From Fidelibacterota bacterium (GTDB lineage Bacteria > Fidelibacterota > Marinisomatia > Marinisomatales > TCS55), in the NCBI GenBank assembly GCA_002701875.1, contig NZWI01000018.1, positions 6,764 through 19,765 of the forward strand: DNA of 13,002 nucleotides. The letters are read 5' to 3'. Shown here one piece after another: positions 1-7,859 of the stretch; within the stretch, counting starts at the first letter, position 1, and every line of letters begins with the position of its first letter. The notes under the pieces were generated by a model that was not told the DNA's origin, searched no databases, and was given only the letters and a program-made list of their open reading frames with translations. The position numbers were made by a program, and so were the translations under genes.

Positions 1-903
1 GGATATAGTGGAATTTTCTCTATTCTAATAGGCAAAGGATCCGTCATTGGTGAGAAATTAATTCAAGATAAACAAATACCCCTTGTTTCCTTTACGGGGT
101 CAACTAATATGGGTCGACATGTAAGTTCTGTAGTATCCGAGCGTTTTGGTAAAACAATATTGGAATTGGGTGGCAATAATGCCATAATCATTGATGAAAC
201 TGCTGATATGGAATTAGTTATCCCTGCAGTAGTATTTGGGGCAGTGGGCACAGCTGGGCAACGCTGCACGTCAACTAGAAGAATTATTATTCATGAATCT
301 ATTTATGATTCATTCCTAAAAAAGCTTTTAAATGCATATAAGCAAGTAAATATAGGAGATCCGCTAGATAGCAATACTTTAATGGGACCTTTGGTAAATG
401 ATCAAGCTATTGATGCATATTTAAATGCTATTGATATTGTTAAAAAATCTGGTGGAGAAATACATTTTGGTGGTAAAACTATAGACGGTAAGGGTTTTTA
501 TGTCCAACCTACTATAGCTTCAGCTGATAATGATTGGGAAATTGTTCAGGAAGAGACATTTGCACCTATCTTATATATTATGACTTATAAAGATATCGAT
601 GATGCTATTTATATGCATAATGATGTACCCCAAGGGCTTTCATCATCGCTGTTTACAACAAATGTAACCAACGCTGAGAAGTTTTTATCCCAAAGAGGAA
701 GTGATTGTGGTATTGCAAATATTAATATAGGTACTTCTGGCGCAGAAATAGGCGGAGCTTTTGGCGGTGAAAAAGAAACTGGAGGCGGAAGGGAGTCCGG
801 TTCTGACTCATGGAAACAATACATGCGTAGACAAACAAATACAATCAACTGGAGTAAAGAGTTGCCCCTTGCGCAAGGTATAGAATTTAATTTAGATAAT
901 TAA
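1..903 (+). CDS. Aldehyde dehydrogenase, ALDH7 (antiquitin / alpha-aminoadipic semialdehyde dehydrogenase) type, 5'-partial
   Basis: The reading frame is open from base 1, so the start lies outside the window; 300 residues are visible and roughly the first 200 of a ~510-residue family member are missing. Visible in order: the cofactor-binding stretch ending VSFTGST (residues 29-35 of the fragment), the general-base glutamate in LELGG (E55), and the catalytic cysteine in GQRCTSTRR (C89). The C-terminal block [17 protein letters not shown] followed by TINWS and LPLAQGI is characteristic of ALDH7/antiquitin. That family oxidises alpha-aminoadipate semialdehyde to alpha-aminoadipate with NAD(P)+. 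The next gene, 27 bases downstream, is a lysine 6-aminotransferase, which makes exactly this aldehyde, so the substrate is well supported by context. It is presumably cytosolic. Other ALDH7 substrates such as betaine aldehyde are possible. Confidence 0.93.
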   Translation, partial: GYSGIFSILIGKGSVIGEKLIQDKQIPLVSFTGSTNMGRHVSSVVSERFGKTILELGGNNAIIIDETADMELVIPAVVFGAVGTAGQRCTSTRRIIIHESIYDSFLKKLLNAYKQVNIGDPLDSNTLMGPLVNDQAIDAYLNAIDIVKKSGGEIHFGGKTIDGKGFYVQPTIASADNDWEIVQEETFAPILYIMTYKDIDDAIYMHNDVPQGLSSSLFTTNVTNAEKFLSQRGSDCGIANINIGTSGAEIGGAFGGEKETGGGRESGSDSWKQYMRRQTNTINWSKELPLAQGIEFNLDN

Positions 904-918
904 TATATATTCAACAAT

Positions 919-924
919 AAAGGA
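919..924 (+). promoter_or_regulatory. Ribosome binding site of lat
   Basis: AAAGGA lies six bases before the ATG at 931. It is a moderate Shine-Dalgarno match and supports that start. It sits in the 27-base gap after the dehydrogenase stop codon. Confidence 0.6.
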
Positions 925-930
925 ATATAA

Positions 931-2277
931 ATGAGTAATATTACAGGAAATAAGGTTAGAGAAGCTATTAATAGATATATGCTTGCAGATGGTATGGATC
1001 CCGTAATTGATCTAGAAAAAAGTCATGGAGTTTGGCTTATTGATTCAAGAGATGGGAGAGAATATTTAGATCTCTTTTCAATGTTTGCATCGATGCCAGT
1101 AGGTTACAATCATCCTTATGTTCTAGAAAATAAAGACCGATTTACTTCAGCTGCGCTTAATAAACCTACTAATTCAGATGTTTACTCGGTTGAAATGGCT
1201 GACTTTGTCGATACAATGGGTCGAGTTGCTCAGCCTGATTACTTACCATATGCGTTTTATGTTGAAGGTGGTGCTTTGGGTGTTGAAAATGCTTTAAAAA
1301 CAGCATTTGATTGGAAAGTTAGAAAAAATCTTGATTCAGGAAATGGTGAAAAAGGATCAAAAGTCATACATTTTAAAGAATGTTTTCATGGAAGAACTGG
1401 ATATACTATGAGTCTTACAGATTCTCCTGACCCTAGAAAAACCATGTATTATCCTCAATTTGATTGGCCGCGAATTGATAGCCCTAAAATTCACTATCCA
1501 CTTGATGATCAATCTTTGCAAAATGTTATTAATTTGGAAAAACAGGCTATAGATCAAATAAAATCATCCTTACATGAGAATCCTAATGATATTGCCTCAC
1601 TCATTATCGAGCCAATACAAGGTGAAGGTGGCGACAATCATTTTAGATGTGAATTTTTTAAAGAATTAAGATCATTGGCTAATGAAAATGATTTTTTACT
1701 TATTTATGACGAAGTACAAACAGGGGTCGGTATTACTGGGGAAATGTGGGCTCATCAACTTTTTACATCAAAATACTTTGATTGTGAATGTGAGAGCGTT
1801 GATACGAGACCTGATATCATTAGTTTTGGTAAGAAAACACAAGTATGTGGAATATTTGCTGGTGATCGATTAGATGAAGTAGAGGGACATGTATTTAAAG
1901 AGTCTAGTAGATTAAATTCAACTTGGGGAGGAAACCTAGTTGATATGGTGAGATTTACTATATATTTAGAAATTATAGAAAATGAAAACTTAGTTTCTCA
2001 AGCCAGTAAGAATGGTAAGTATTTAAGTAAAGGATTGAAAAGATTAGATGAAAACCATGATAGTGTATCAAATGTTAGAAACAAGGGACTATTTGGAGCA
2101 TTTGATTTACCAACAACTGAATTAAGAGATAAGGTCGTTAATTTAATCGCTGAAGAAGGAGCTCTCATGCTTGGATGCGGTAATAAATCTATTAGATTTA
2201 GACCCCATTTAAATATTTCGACTTCGGAAATAGATTTAGGTTTAGATATGATTGATCGAGCATTAAATCATATATAG
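931..2277 (+). CDS. lat: L-lysine 6-aminotransferase (class III PLP aminotransferase)
   Basis: This 448-residue enzyme is predicted to move the epsilon-amino group of lysine to 2-oxoglutarate, giving alpha-aminoadipate semialdehyde (cyclising to piperideine-6-carboxylate) and glutamate. Class III features are visible: the PLP phosphate-binding segment around VEGGALGVENALK (111-123), the aromatic pair in ECFHGRTGYT (150-159), EPIQGEGGD (227-235), the PLP-pyridine aspartate in YDEVQTG (D260) and the Schiff-base lysine in SFGKKTQVCG (K301). The FGKKTQVCG block matches my recollection of actinobacterial Lat enzymes better than ornithine or acetylornithine aminotransferases. A stretch with two cysteines (CEC, 285-287) before the lysine motif looks longer than in the Lat proteins I recall. 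Paired with the preceding ALDH7 gene it completes lysine to alpha-aminoadipate. Confidence 0.88.
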   Translation: MSNITGNKVREAINRYMLADGMDPVIDLEKSHGVWLIDSRDGREYLDLFSMFASMPVGYNHPYVLENKDRFTSAALNKPTNSDVYSVEMADFVDTMGRVAQPDYLPYAFYVEGGALGVENALKTAFDWKVRKNLDSGNGEKGSKVIHFKECFHGRTGYTMSLTDSPDPRKTMYYPQFDWPRIDSPKIHYPLDDQSLQNVINLEKQAIDQIKSSLHENPNDIASLIIEPIQGEGGDNHFRCEFFKELRSLANENDFLLIYDEVQTGVGITGEMWAHQLFTSKYFDCECESVDTRPDIISFGKKTQVCGIFAGDRLDEVEGHVFKESSRLNSTWGGNLVDMVRFTIYLEIIENENLVSQASKNGKYLSKGLKRLDENHDSVSNVRNKGLFGAFDLPTTELRDKVVNLIAEEGALMLGCGNKSIRFRPHLNISTSEIDLGLDMIDRALNHI

Positions 2278-2280
2278 TTT

Positions 2281-2973
2281 ATGATAGAAAAAGGTGTCCT
2301 TTATATTGTATCAACTCCGATTGGAAACTTAGAAGATATAACGTTTCGAGCGATTAGAATTCTTAAAGATTCATCGCTTATTGCAGCTGAAGATACTCGT
2401 CGATCAAAAGTTTTGTTATCTCATTATAATATTTCAACACCGACTATTAGTTATTATGAACATAATCGATATACTAGGATACCAAAGCTAATTGACCATT
2501 TAATTGATGGTGAAAATATTGCGCTTATAACTGATGCGGGAACTCCTGGAATTAGTGACCCAGCATACAGACTTATAAGAGCAGCTATAAACTCAGATTG
2601 TCGAGTAGAATCAATTCCAGGCGCATCAGCTTCGTTAGCTGCATTAGTCGCTTCGGGTTTACCCACAGATAGATTTATATTCGAAGGCTTTCTTCCTCAT
2701 AAAAAAGGACGTAAAGGTAAATTAGAAAAAATAAAAGATATAGATGCTACTATAATATTTTATGAAAGCCCAAATAGGCTCGTAAGGACCTTAAATGATA
2801 TCTTAGAGTATATAGGAGATAGACCAATTGCTATAGGTCGAGAATTAAGTAAAAAATTTGAAGAAATAATGAGAGGTAGGGTTTCTGATATATTATCACA
2901 TTATAATACAAATAAACCAAAAGGTGAATTTGTTATAGTAATAGGCAAGGATGATCCAAATGTCTACTTCTAA
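2281..2973 (+). CDS. rsmI: 16S rRNA (cytidine-1402-2'-O)-methyltransferase RsmI, short form
   Basis: RsmI uses S-adenosylmethionine to 2'-O-methylate C1402 in the decoding centre of 16S rRNA. The 230-residue product shows the tetrapyrrole-methylase-fold motifs in order: YIVSTPIGNLEDITFRA (8-24), AAEDTRRS, ALITDAGTPGISDPAYR, IPGASA with SGLPTDRFIFEGFLP, YESPNRLV and GRELSKKFEEIMRG. It ends straight after this catalytic core, whereas E. coli RsmI (about 286 residues) carries a further C-terminal domain, so this is a core-only version. The ATG lies three bases after the lat stop and no Shine-Dalgarno sequence is visible, suggesting translational coupling. Its end overlaps the start of tmk in another frame. 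Confidence 0.93.
   Translation: MIEKGVLYIVSTPIGNLEDITFRAIRILKDSSLIAAEDTRRSKVLLSHYNISTPTISYYEHNRYTRIPKLIDHLIDGENIALITDAGTPGISDPAYRLIRAAINSDCRVESIPGASASLAALVASGLPTDRFIFEGFLPHKKGRKGKLEKIKDIDATIIFYESPNRLVRTLNDILEYIGDRPIAIGRELSKKFEEIMRGRVSDILSHYNTNKPKGEFVIVIGKDDPNVYF
2947..2951 (+). promoter_or_regulatory. Ribosome binding site that decides the tmk start
   Basis: AAGGA lies eight bases before the ATG at 2960 but directly abuts the alternative in-frame ATG at 2951. It therefore favours 2960 as the tmk start. The site is inside the last codons of rsmI. Confidence 0.5.
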
Positions 2974-3586
2974 AGGAAAATTCATTACGTTTGAAGGTAT
3001 AGATGGCTGTGGAAAAAGTACTCAAGTTAAGAAATTGGTTGAATTCTTCAATAAAACAAAGAAAACTGCTATATTCGTACGTGAACCAGGAGGAACGCAA
3101 ATTTCCGAGGAAATCAGAGAGATTTTGCTTAATCGCCATTTAGAAGATATTAGTGATCGAACAGAAGCTTTATTAATGACTGGTAGCCGTTCTCAGTTAA
3201 CGCATGAAATAATCATACCTAATCTAAATAAAGGACTTCATGTAGTAGCAGATAGGTATTCAGATTCTACATTAGCTTATCAAGGTGGAGGTCGACAAAT
3301 CGATATAGAGTGGTTAATAAGGTTAAATCAATTTGCTACATACGATATAGAACCTAATGTAACTTTTTATATTGATGTTCTTCCAGAGGAAGCTTTAAAA
3401 AGAAAGAATCAAGAGAAAGATCGAATTGAAATGGCAGGAATTGAACTGCAAAGCCGCGTCCGTAATGCTTATTTAGAGATAGCGAAACGATTTCAAAGCC
3501 GATATTTAATAATAGACGGTCACGATTCAATTGATAATATTCATGATATTATTATTAGTCACATAAAACAAAGAAAATATTTATAA
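2960..3586 (+). CDS. tmk: Thymidylate kinase
   Basis: Tmk phosphorylates dTMP to dTDP with ATP in the cytosol, on the route to dTTP. From the ATG at 2960 the protein has 208 residues, close to the usual 205-215. Visible are the P-loop FEGIDGCGKST (11-21), the REPGGT motif (41-46) that contacts the substrate, DRYSDSTLAYQGGGR (98-112), and a lid region with KDRIE followed by RVRNAYLEIA. An in-frame ATG at 2951 would add three residues, but it has no properly spaced ribosome-binding site, while 2960 has AAGGA at eight bases. The gene overlaps the end of rsmI by 14 bases, and its TAA stop shares an A with the ATG of the following protease gene, so all three are probably translated from one mRNA. 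Confidence 0.93.
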   Translation: MSTSKGKFITFEGIDGCGKSTQVKKLVEFFNKTKKTAIFVREPGGTQISEEIREILLNRHLEDISDRTEALLMTGSRSQLTHEIIIPNLNKGLHVVADRYSDSTLAYQGGGRQIDIEWLIRLNQFATYDIEPNVTFYIDVLPEEALKRKNQEKDRIEMAGIELQSRVRNAYLEIAKRFQSRYLIIDGHDSIDNIHDIIISHIKQRKYL

Positions 3587-5235
3587 TGAAAAAATTTATA
3601 TTAAAATTATTATTGCCCATCACGATTGTTATTGGAATTTTTTCTCTAGCTCTTACTCAATCAAGTTATTATCGCAAAATAAGTAAATCTCAAGAATTGA
3701 TTAATCGTGTATATAATCAAATCTTTTCAACCTATGTTCACCAAATAGACCCTGAGGCTTTTACTAAAGCTGCAATTAATGGAATAACTGAAAAACTTGA
3801 CCCGTTCACCGAATTCATGGTTGATGATGAGCAGCATAATATTAACGTACTGAGTAAGGGTAAATATGGTGGAGTTGGAATACAATTAAGTTATAGAAAT
3901 AATACAATGTCTGTTGTAGCGCCAATGGATGGTGGCCCGGCAAAAAGTGCTGGAATTATAAGTGGGGATATTATTCTTAAAGTTGACGATATTGATGTGA
4001 AAGAATATTCTTTTAATGAAGCTGCTGCTAAGATTAGAGGTGAAAAAGGTTCTACAGTTAAATTAACGATTAAGAGATTTGGAGATGATGATCCAATTGA
4101 TTTTAGCTTAATTAGATCTGAAATTATTGTTAAAACTGTAACATATTCAGGAATGCTTTCAAAAGATACAGGATATGTTAGATTAAATAGGTTTAATAGA
4201 AATACACCTTTTGAAATGCAAAATTCTATTTCAACATTATTGAATAACGATGCGACTGCTTTAATATTTGATCTTCGGGACAACGCTGGGGGTTTATTAA
4301 CATCTGCAATTTCCATGTTAGATATGATGACTGTAAAAAACACAACTTTAGTATCTACAAAAGGAAGGACTAAAGATTCAAATCGAACATTTTCTTCTAG
4401 AAGGGACCCGATAATACCTAAAGATGTAAAAATCGCAATATTAATCAACCAAGGAAGTGCTTCAGCAAGTGAAATTGTTGCAGGATCTGTCCAAGATTTA
4501 GATAGAGGCATTATAATTGGTCAAAAATCATTTGGAAAAGGTCTAGTCCAAACTCAATATTCATTTGATGAAAAGCGTAGCATTAAAATCACAACAGCTC
4601 GATATTATATACCAAGTGGACGTTTTATACAAAAACGCGATTACATTGATAATAAATATATTATGAATGCATCAGATGAAGATTCAATATTTACAACTAT
4701 AGGTGGCAGGACAGTATATGGCAACGGTGGAATCACTCCAGATTCAACTATTGAACCAAGCACTATGAAATCATTGACTAGCCAGTATTGGCGTAGTGGG
4801 TATTTTTATTCATTTTCTCAAGAGAACAAGCACCATTATGCTTCTTTTAAATCTGTTTTAAATGATGATAGTCTATTAGATAAATTTAAAAACTATACTG
4901 AAAGTAAAGAGAGTGTTGATCTTCCTGGTGAAAAAGAGTTAAATATTGTAATAGAAAAAATTTCAGAGTTGGATTCAACAGATATTAGAGCTAATGATGC
5001 ATTAAATCTTCTCAGCGATTTTTATGATAGAGAAGAAGATAAAAGAAGAGAATCTGAACAAGATGAAATTAGAGAATTAATTTTATTAGAATTTGCAGGA
5101 TTATTTAATGGAACTGAAGGACGTCTTAAGCAAGCTCTCAAAAACGATGAAACTGTTCAAGTTGCTTTAGATGTATTATCGAATAGTAGTTCATATCAGG
5201 CATCTTTATCTAGCACAGAAAATTTTGAGAATTAA
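3586..5235 (+). CDS. S41 family C-terminal processing peptidase (CtpA/Prc-like), membrane-anchored
   Basis: The 549-residue protein begins with two lysines and a hydrophobic segment (about 4-25), an uncleaved anchor or signal sequence that places the rest outside the cytoplasmic membrane. A helical N-terminal region (35-85) precedes a PDZ domain (about 93-168, with GKYGGVGIQL and AGIISGDIILKVDD). The S41 protease core follows, including FDLRDNAGGLL (228-238). The catalytic pair is predicted as Ser293 in GSASASEI and Lys318 in GKGLVQ, with Gln322; the 25-residue Ser-Lys spacing matches other CtpA/Prc enzymes. After the core (ending near residue 395) come some 150 residues that are acidic, helical-looking and without a motif I recognise. 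Such proteases trim or degrade exported proteins. The start overlaps the tmk stop by one base; no Shine-Dalgarno is visible. Confidence 0.92.
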   Translation: MKKFILKLLLPITIVIGIFSLALTQSSYYRKISKSQELINRVYNQIFSTYVHQIDPEAFTKAAINGITEKLDPFTEFMVDDEQHNINVLSKGKYGGVGIQLSYRNNTMSVVAPMDGGPAKSAGIISGDIILKVDDIDVKEYSFNEAAAKIRGEKGSTVKLTIKRFGDDDPIDFSLIRSEIIVKTVTYSGMLSKDTGYVRLNRFNRNTPFEMQNSISTLLNNDATALIFDLRDNAGGLLTSAISMLDMMTVKNTTLVSTKGRTKDSNRTFSSRRDPIIPKDVKIAILINQGSASASEIVAGSVQDLDRGIIIGQKSFGKGLVQTQYSFDEKRSIKITTARYYIPSGRFIQKRDYIDNKYIMNASDEDSIFTTIGGRTVYGNGGITPDSTIEPSTMKSLTSQYWRSGYFYSFSQENKHHYASFKSVLNDDSLLDKFKNYTESKESVDLPGEKELNIVIEKISELDSTDIRANDALNLLSDFYDREEDKRRESEQDEIRELILLEFAGLFNGTEGRLKQALKNDETVQVALDVLSNSSSYQASLSSTENFEN

Positions 5236-5295
5236 ATGATAAAAACTTTTTCCGACGTAACTATTAACCCAATTAAATTGTTTAGTTGTTTTAAA

Positions 5296-5369
5296 GGGCG
5301 ATTAGCTCAGTTGGTTAGAGCGCTACGTTGACATCGTAGAGGTCAGCGGTTCAACTCCGTTATCGCCCA
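5296..5369 (+). tRNA. tRNA-Val (anticodon GAC)
   Basis: A complete cloverleaf can be drawn. The acceptor stem GGGCGAT (5296-5302) pairs perfectly with ATCGCCC (5362-5368); the D stem is GCTC/GAGC; the anticodon stem CTACG/CGTAG closes the loop TTGACAT, giving anticodon GAC, which reads GUC and GUU valine codons. The T stem is AGCGG/CCGTT with loop TTCAACT, fitting the TTCRANY rule. Discriminator base is A at 5369. The following bases are CAT rather than CCA, so the 3' CCA is not encoded and must be added by tRNA nucleotidyltransferase. It lies 60 bases after the protease gene and 28 bases before thrS. I see no convincing promoter or terminator on either side. Confidence 0.97.
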
Positions 5370-5397
5370 CATAATAATTTGATTAGTATAAATATTT

Positions 5398-7353
5398 ATG
5401 AGCCAAATAAAAATTACTTTACCAGATAAATCTGATCGATCATTTGATTCTGGCATTACACCTTTAGAGGTTGCCCAGAGCATTGGAGAAAGACTTGCTC
5501 AAGATACTGTTGCTGCTAGTATAAATGGCGAATTAGTAGATGCTACAACTCAAATTACTCAAGATTGTGAATTAACATTGCATACTGGTTCTACTAATGA
5601 AGGCCATGATGTCTTATTACACAGCACTGCACACTTAATGGCTCAAGCTGTGAAATCAATATGGCCAAATAGTCAAATAACTATTGGTCCAACCATTGAA
5701 AACAGGTTTTATTATGATTTTGACATTGAAGAAACATTTTCTGATGATGATTTAAATAAAATCGAAAATAAGATGAAGGATATAGCAAAAGAAAACCTAT
5801 CTGTATCTAGATCTGAATTAGATCATGATCAGGCTATTAAATTATTTGATAAACGAGGAGAAAAATATAAAGTTGAAATCATCAATGAAATAGATTCATC
5901 TGATCAAATTTCTGCGTATCAACAAGGTGATTTTATTGATTTATGTCGTGGCCCACATGTTCCATCAACAGGAAAAATTAAATATTTTAAGTTATTAAGT
6001 ACTTCTGGTGCGTACTGGCGTGGTGATGAAAAAAATAAAATGCTCCAAAGAATTTATGGTACAGTTTTTTCTTCAAAGAAAGAACTAAAAGATTATTTAC
6101 ATTTTTTAGAAGAAGCCAAAAAAAGGGATCATAGAAAATTAGGAAAAGAATTAAAAATTTATACTTTTGATGATGAAGTAGGTCCAGGATTGCCATTATG
6201 GCTACCAAATGGTGCTACCATAATTGATGAACTTGAAAAACTTGCGAAAGAAACAGAAGGAAAACATGGATATAAACAGGTACGCACTCCACATCTTACT
6301 AAAGGGGATTTATACAAAAAATCAGGACATTTAGATCTATATAAAGACTCAATGTATCCAGCGATGGACGTTGATGGTGTTGAGTATTATGTTAAACCAA
6401 TGAATTGTCCTCATCATCACAAAATTTACGATGCCACTCCAAAAAGCTATCGTGATCTACCATATAGGATAGCTGAGTATGGGACATGTTATCGATATGA
6501 AAAATCGGGACAGTTATTTGGACTGATGCGCGTCAGAAGTATGCAAATGAATGATGCACACATCTATTGTTCAAAAACTGATTTTGATAAGGAATTTTTA
6601 GATGTGTGTAATATGTATCTAGAATATTTTGAAATTTTTGGAATTGAAAAATATGAAATGCGCCTTAGTTTACATGACCCCTCTGAGTTAGGTAATAAAT
6701 ATATAGATGAGCCTGAATTATGGCTTGAAACAGAGGATGCAGTAAGAAATGCATTAAAATCAGGTGGCGTTAATTATATTGAAATTCCAGGTGAAGCTGC
6801 TTTCTATGGTCCAAAGATAGATGTTCAAGTATGGAGTGCAATTGGCAAAGAGTTTACATTAGCAACTAACCAAGTTGATTTTGCAATTCCAAAACGTTTT
6901 AATCTATCTTTTACTGATGAAAAAGGACAAAATCAAACTCCACTATGTATTCATAGGGCACCATTAAGTACACATGAGAGATTTATTGGGTTTTTAATTG
7001 AACATTATGGTGGAGACTTCCCATTATGGCTATCACCAACACAAATTATGATTTTACCTGTTTCTGAAAAAACTCATGCTTATGCACAATCAATTGAAAG
7101 TAAATTTAGAGATGTCGGGATGCGAGTTAAATTAGATAATCGCCCTGATAAAATAAGCGCCAAGATACGTCAAGCTGAAATCAGCAGAATTCCTATTATG
7201 CTAATTGTAGGTGAAAAAGAATCTGCAGATAACACAATAACGGTTCGAAGGCGGTTTGTTGATGAACAAGAAACAGTTGAAGTGAATAGCTTGATAGAGC
7301 GTTTTACAACGGAAATAAACAAAAGGAGTTTACCTTATCGCGAAAGTAAATAA
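5398..7353 (+). CDS. thrS: Threonyl-tRNA synthetase
   Basis: ThrRS charges tRNA-Thr and hydrolyses mischarged Ser-tRNA-Thr. At 651 residues it is full length with the standard four-part layout: TGS domain (1-63), editing domain with HSTAH (75-79) plus C183 and H187 in DLCRGPH, class II catalytic core (about 255-545), and the anticodon-binding domain (about 547-640). Zinc ligands are C337 in MNCPHHH, H388 in NDAHIYC and H519 in CIHRAPL. Motif 2 reads EYGTCYRYEKSG then RVRSMQMNDAH, differing from the proteobacterial RGFTQDDAH form I know. The ATG is 28 bases after the tRNA gene with no Shine-Dalgarno sequence. Its 3' end carries both the ribosome-binding site and the first codons of infC. Confidence 0.97.
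   Translation: MSQIKITLPDKSDRSFDSGITPLEVAQSIGERLAQDTVAASINGELVDATTQITQDCELTLHTGSTNEGHDVLLHSTAHLMAQAVKSIWPNSQITIGPTIENRFYYDFDIEETFSDDDLNKIENKMKDIAKENLSVSRSELDHDQAIKLFDKRGEKYKVEIINEIDSSDQISAYQQGDFIDLCRGPHVPSTGKIKYFKLLSTSGAYWRGDEKNKMLQRIYGTVFSSKKELKDYLHFLEEAKKRDHRKLGKELKIYTFDDEVGPGLPLWLPNGATIIDELEKLAKETEGKHGYKQVRTPHLTKGDLYKKSGHLDLYKDSMYPAMDVDGVEYYVKPMNCPHHHKIYDATPKSYRDLPYRIAEYGTCYRYEKSGQLFGLMRVRSMQMNDAHIYCSKTDFDKEFLDVCNMYLEYFEIFGIEKYEMRLSLHDPSELGNKYIDEPELWLETEDAVRNALKSGGVNYIEIPGEAAFYGPKIDVQVWSAIGKEFTLATNQVDFAIPKRFNLSFTDEKGQNQTPLCIHRAPLSTHERFIGFLIEHYGGDFPLWLSPTQIMILPVSEKTHAYAQSIESKFRDVGMRVKLDNRPDKISAKIRQAEISRIPIMLIVGEKESADNTITVRRRFVDEQETVEVNSLIERFTTEINKRSLPYRESK
7324..7328 (+). promoter_or_regulatory. 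Strong ribosome binding site of infC, inside thrS
   Basis: A perfect AGGAG (within AAAAGGAG) lies in the last codons of thrS, eight bases before the ATC at 7337. It is among the best Shine-Dalgarno matches in the window and fixes where translation of infC should begin, even though no standard start codon is present there. Confidence 0.8.
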
Positions 7354-7849
7354 GATCAAAATAAATGAAAAAATAAATGCTGATGAAGTACGATTAATAT
7401 CTGAAAGTGGAGAGCAATTAGGCGTTGTTAAACTAGATGAAGCAATAGAGCGTGCAAAAGATGTTGGTTTAGATTTAATAGAAGTTTCGCCAAATAGCAA
7501 GCCACCGGTTGCAAAGATATTAAATTATGGCAAATTGAAATATGAAGAAAAAAAGAAGCAACAGGCCAGCAAGAAAAAACAACATGTTGTAAAAATTAAA
7601 GAAATGCGTGTTCGGCCAAGAATTGATGATCATGATTTAGACACGAAAGTAAATCGCGGTAGAAAATTTATAGAAGATGGATGCAAATTAAAGGTAACTC
7701 TTATGTATAGAGGTAGAGAAATGTCAAGGCTAGACCTAGGGCTAGATGTATTAAATAGAGTTGTAGAGATGCTTTCAGATATTGCAGAAGTTGAAAAACA
7801 TGGAGAATTGGAAGGTCGTCGACAGACGATTGTTTTGACTGGAAAATAG
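7337..7849 (+). CDS. infC: Translation initiation factor IF-3, predicted ATC start
   Basis: IF-3 binds the 30S subunit, prevents premature 50S joining and proofreads start codons. Reading from ATC at 7337 gives a 170-residue protein with both domains. The N-terminal domain runs from about KINEKINADEVRL through GEQLGVV, DLIEVSPNSKPPVAKILNYGK. The lysine-rich linker and C-terminal domain contain VVKIKEMRVRP, VTLMYRGREMS and GRRQTIVL. The frame has a stop at 7316-7318, and between there and the TTG at 7535 there is no ATG, GTG or TTG; starting at 7535 would remove the whole N-terminal domain. The ATC lies eight bases after AGGAG. Rare starts (AUU in E. coli) are a known feature of infC and underlie IF-3 autoregulation, so the same control is inferred here. 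infC overlaps thrS by 17 bases. Confidence 0.93.
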   Translation: MAKVNKIKINEKINADEVRLISESGEQLGVVKLDEAIERAKDVGLDLIEVSPNSKPPVAKILNYGKLKYEEKKKQQASKKKQHVVKIKEMRVRPRIDDHDLDTKVNRGRKFIEDGCKLKVTLMYRGREMSRLDLGLDVLNRVVEMLSDIAEVEKHGELEGRRQTIVLTGK

Positions 7850-7852
7850 GAG
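7848..7852 (+). promoter_or_regulatory. Ribosome binding site of rpmI, overlapping the infC stop
   Basis: AGGAG lies seven bases before the ATG at 7860. Its first two bases are the last two of the infC TAG stop, so a ribosome terminating on infC sits on the rpmI initiation site, which favours coupled translation. Confidence 0.75.
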
Positions 7853-7859
7853 TAAGTCA

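Noticed and set aside
3533..3555. AT-only inverted repeat near the end of tmk as a possible terminator
   Set aside because: No GC pairs in the core, no T-run, and the next gene starts by overlap with the tmk stop; it would be unstable and out of place.
3891..4511. A 206-codon open frame on the minus strand inside the protease gene
   Set aside because: It lies wholly opposite a strongly supported S41 protease core with catalytic motifs, and its translation resembles no family I know; it is an antisense shadow of AT-rich codon use.
5236..5295. Promoter for the tRNA in the 60-base gap after the protease gene
   Set aside because: TAAATT at 5274 could be a -10-like box, but no -35 or FCB-type TTTG element is correctly spaced; not supportable.
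7323..7336. Possible hairpin (AAGG with CCTT) hiding the infC ribosome-binding site
   Set aside because: Only four pairs with a six-base loop; too weak to claim a regulatory structure.
7580..7591. Twelve-base perfect palindrome ACAACATGTTGT in infC
   Set aside because: It would give at most a four-pair RNA stem, lies in the lysine-rich linker coding region, and is short enough to be chance.
7535..7849. infC starting at the TTG at 7535 as a 104-residue protein
   Set aside because: This would drop the whole IF-3 N-terminal domain, which is clearly encoded upstream in the same open frame, and no ribosome-binding site precedes the TTG.
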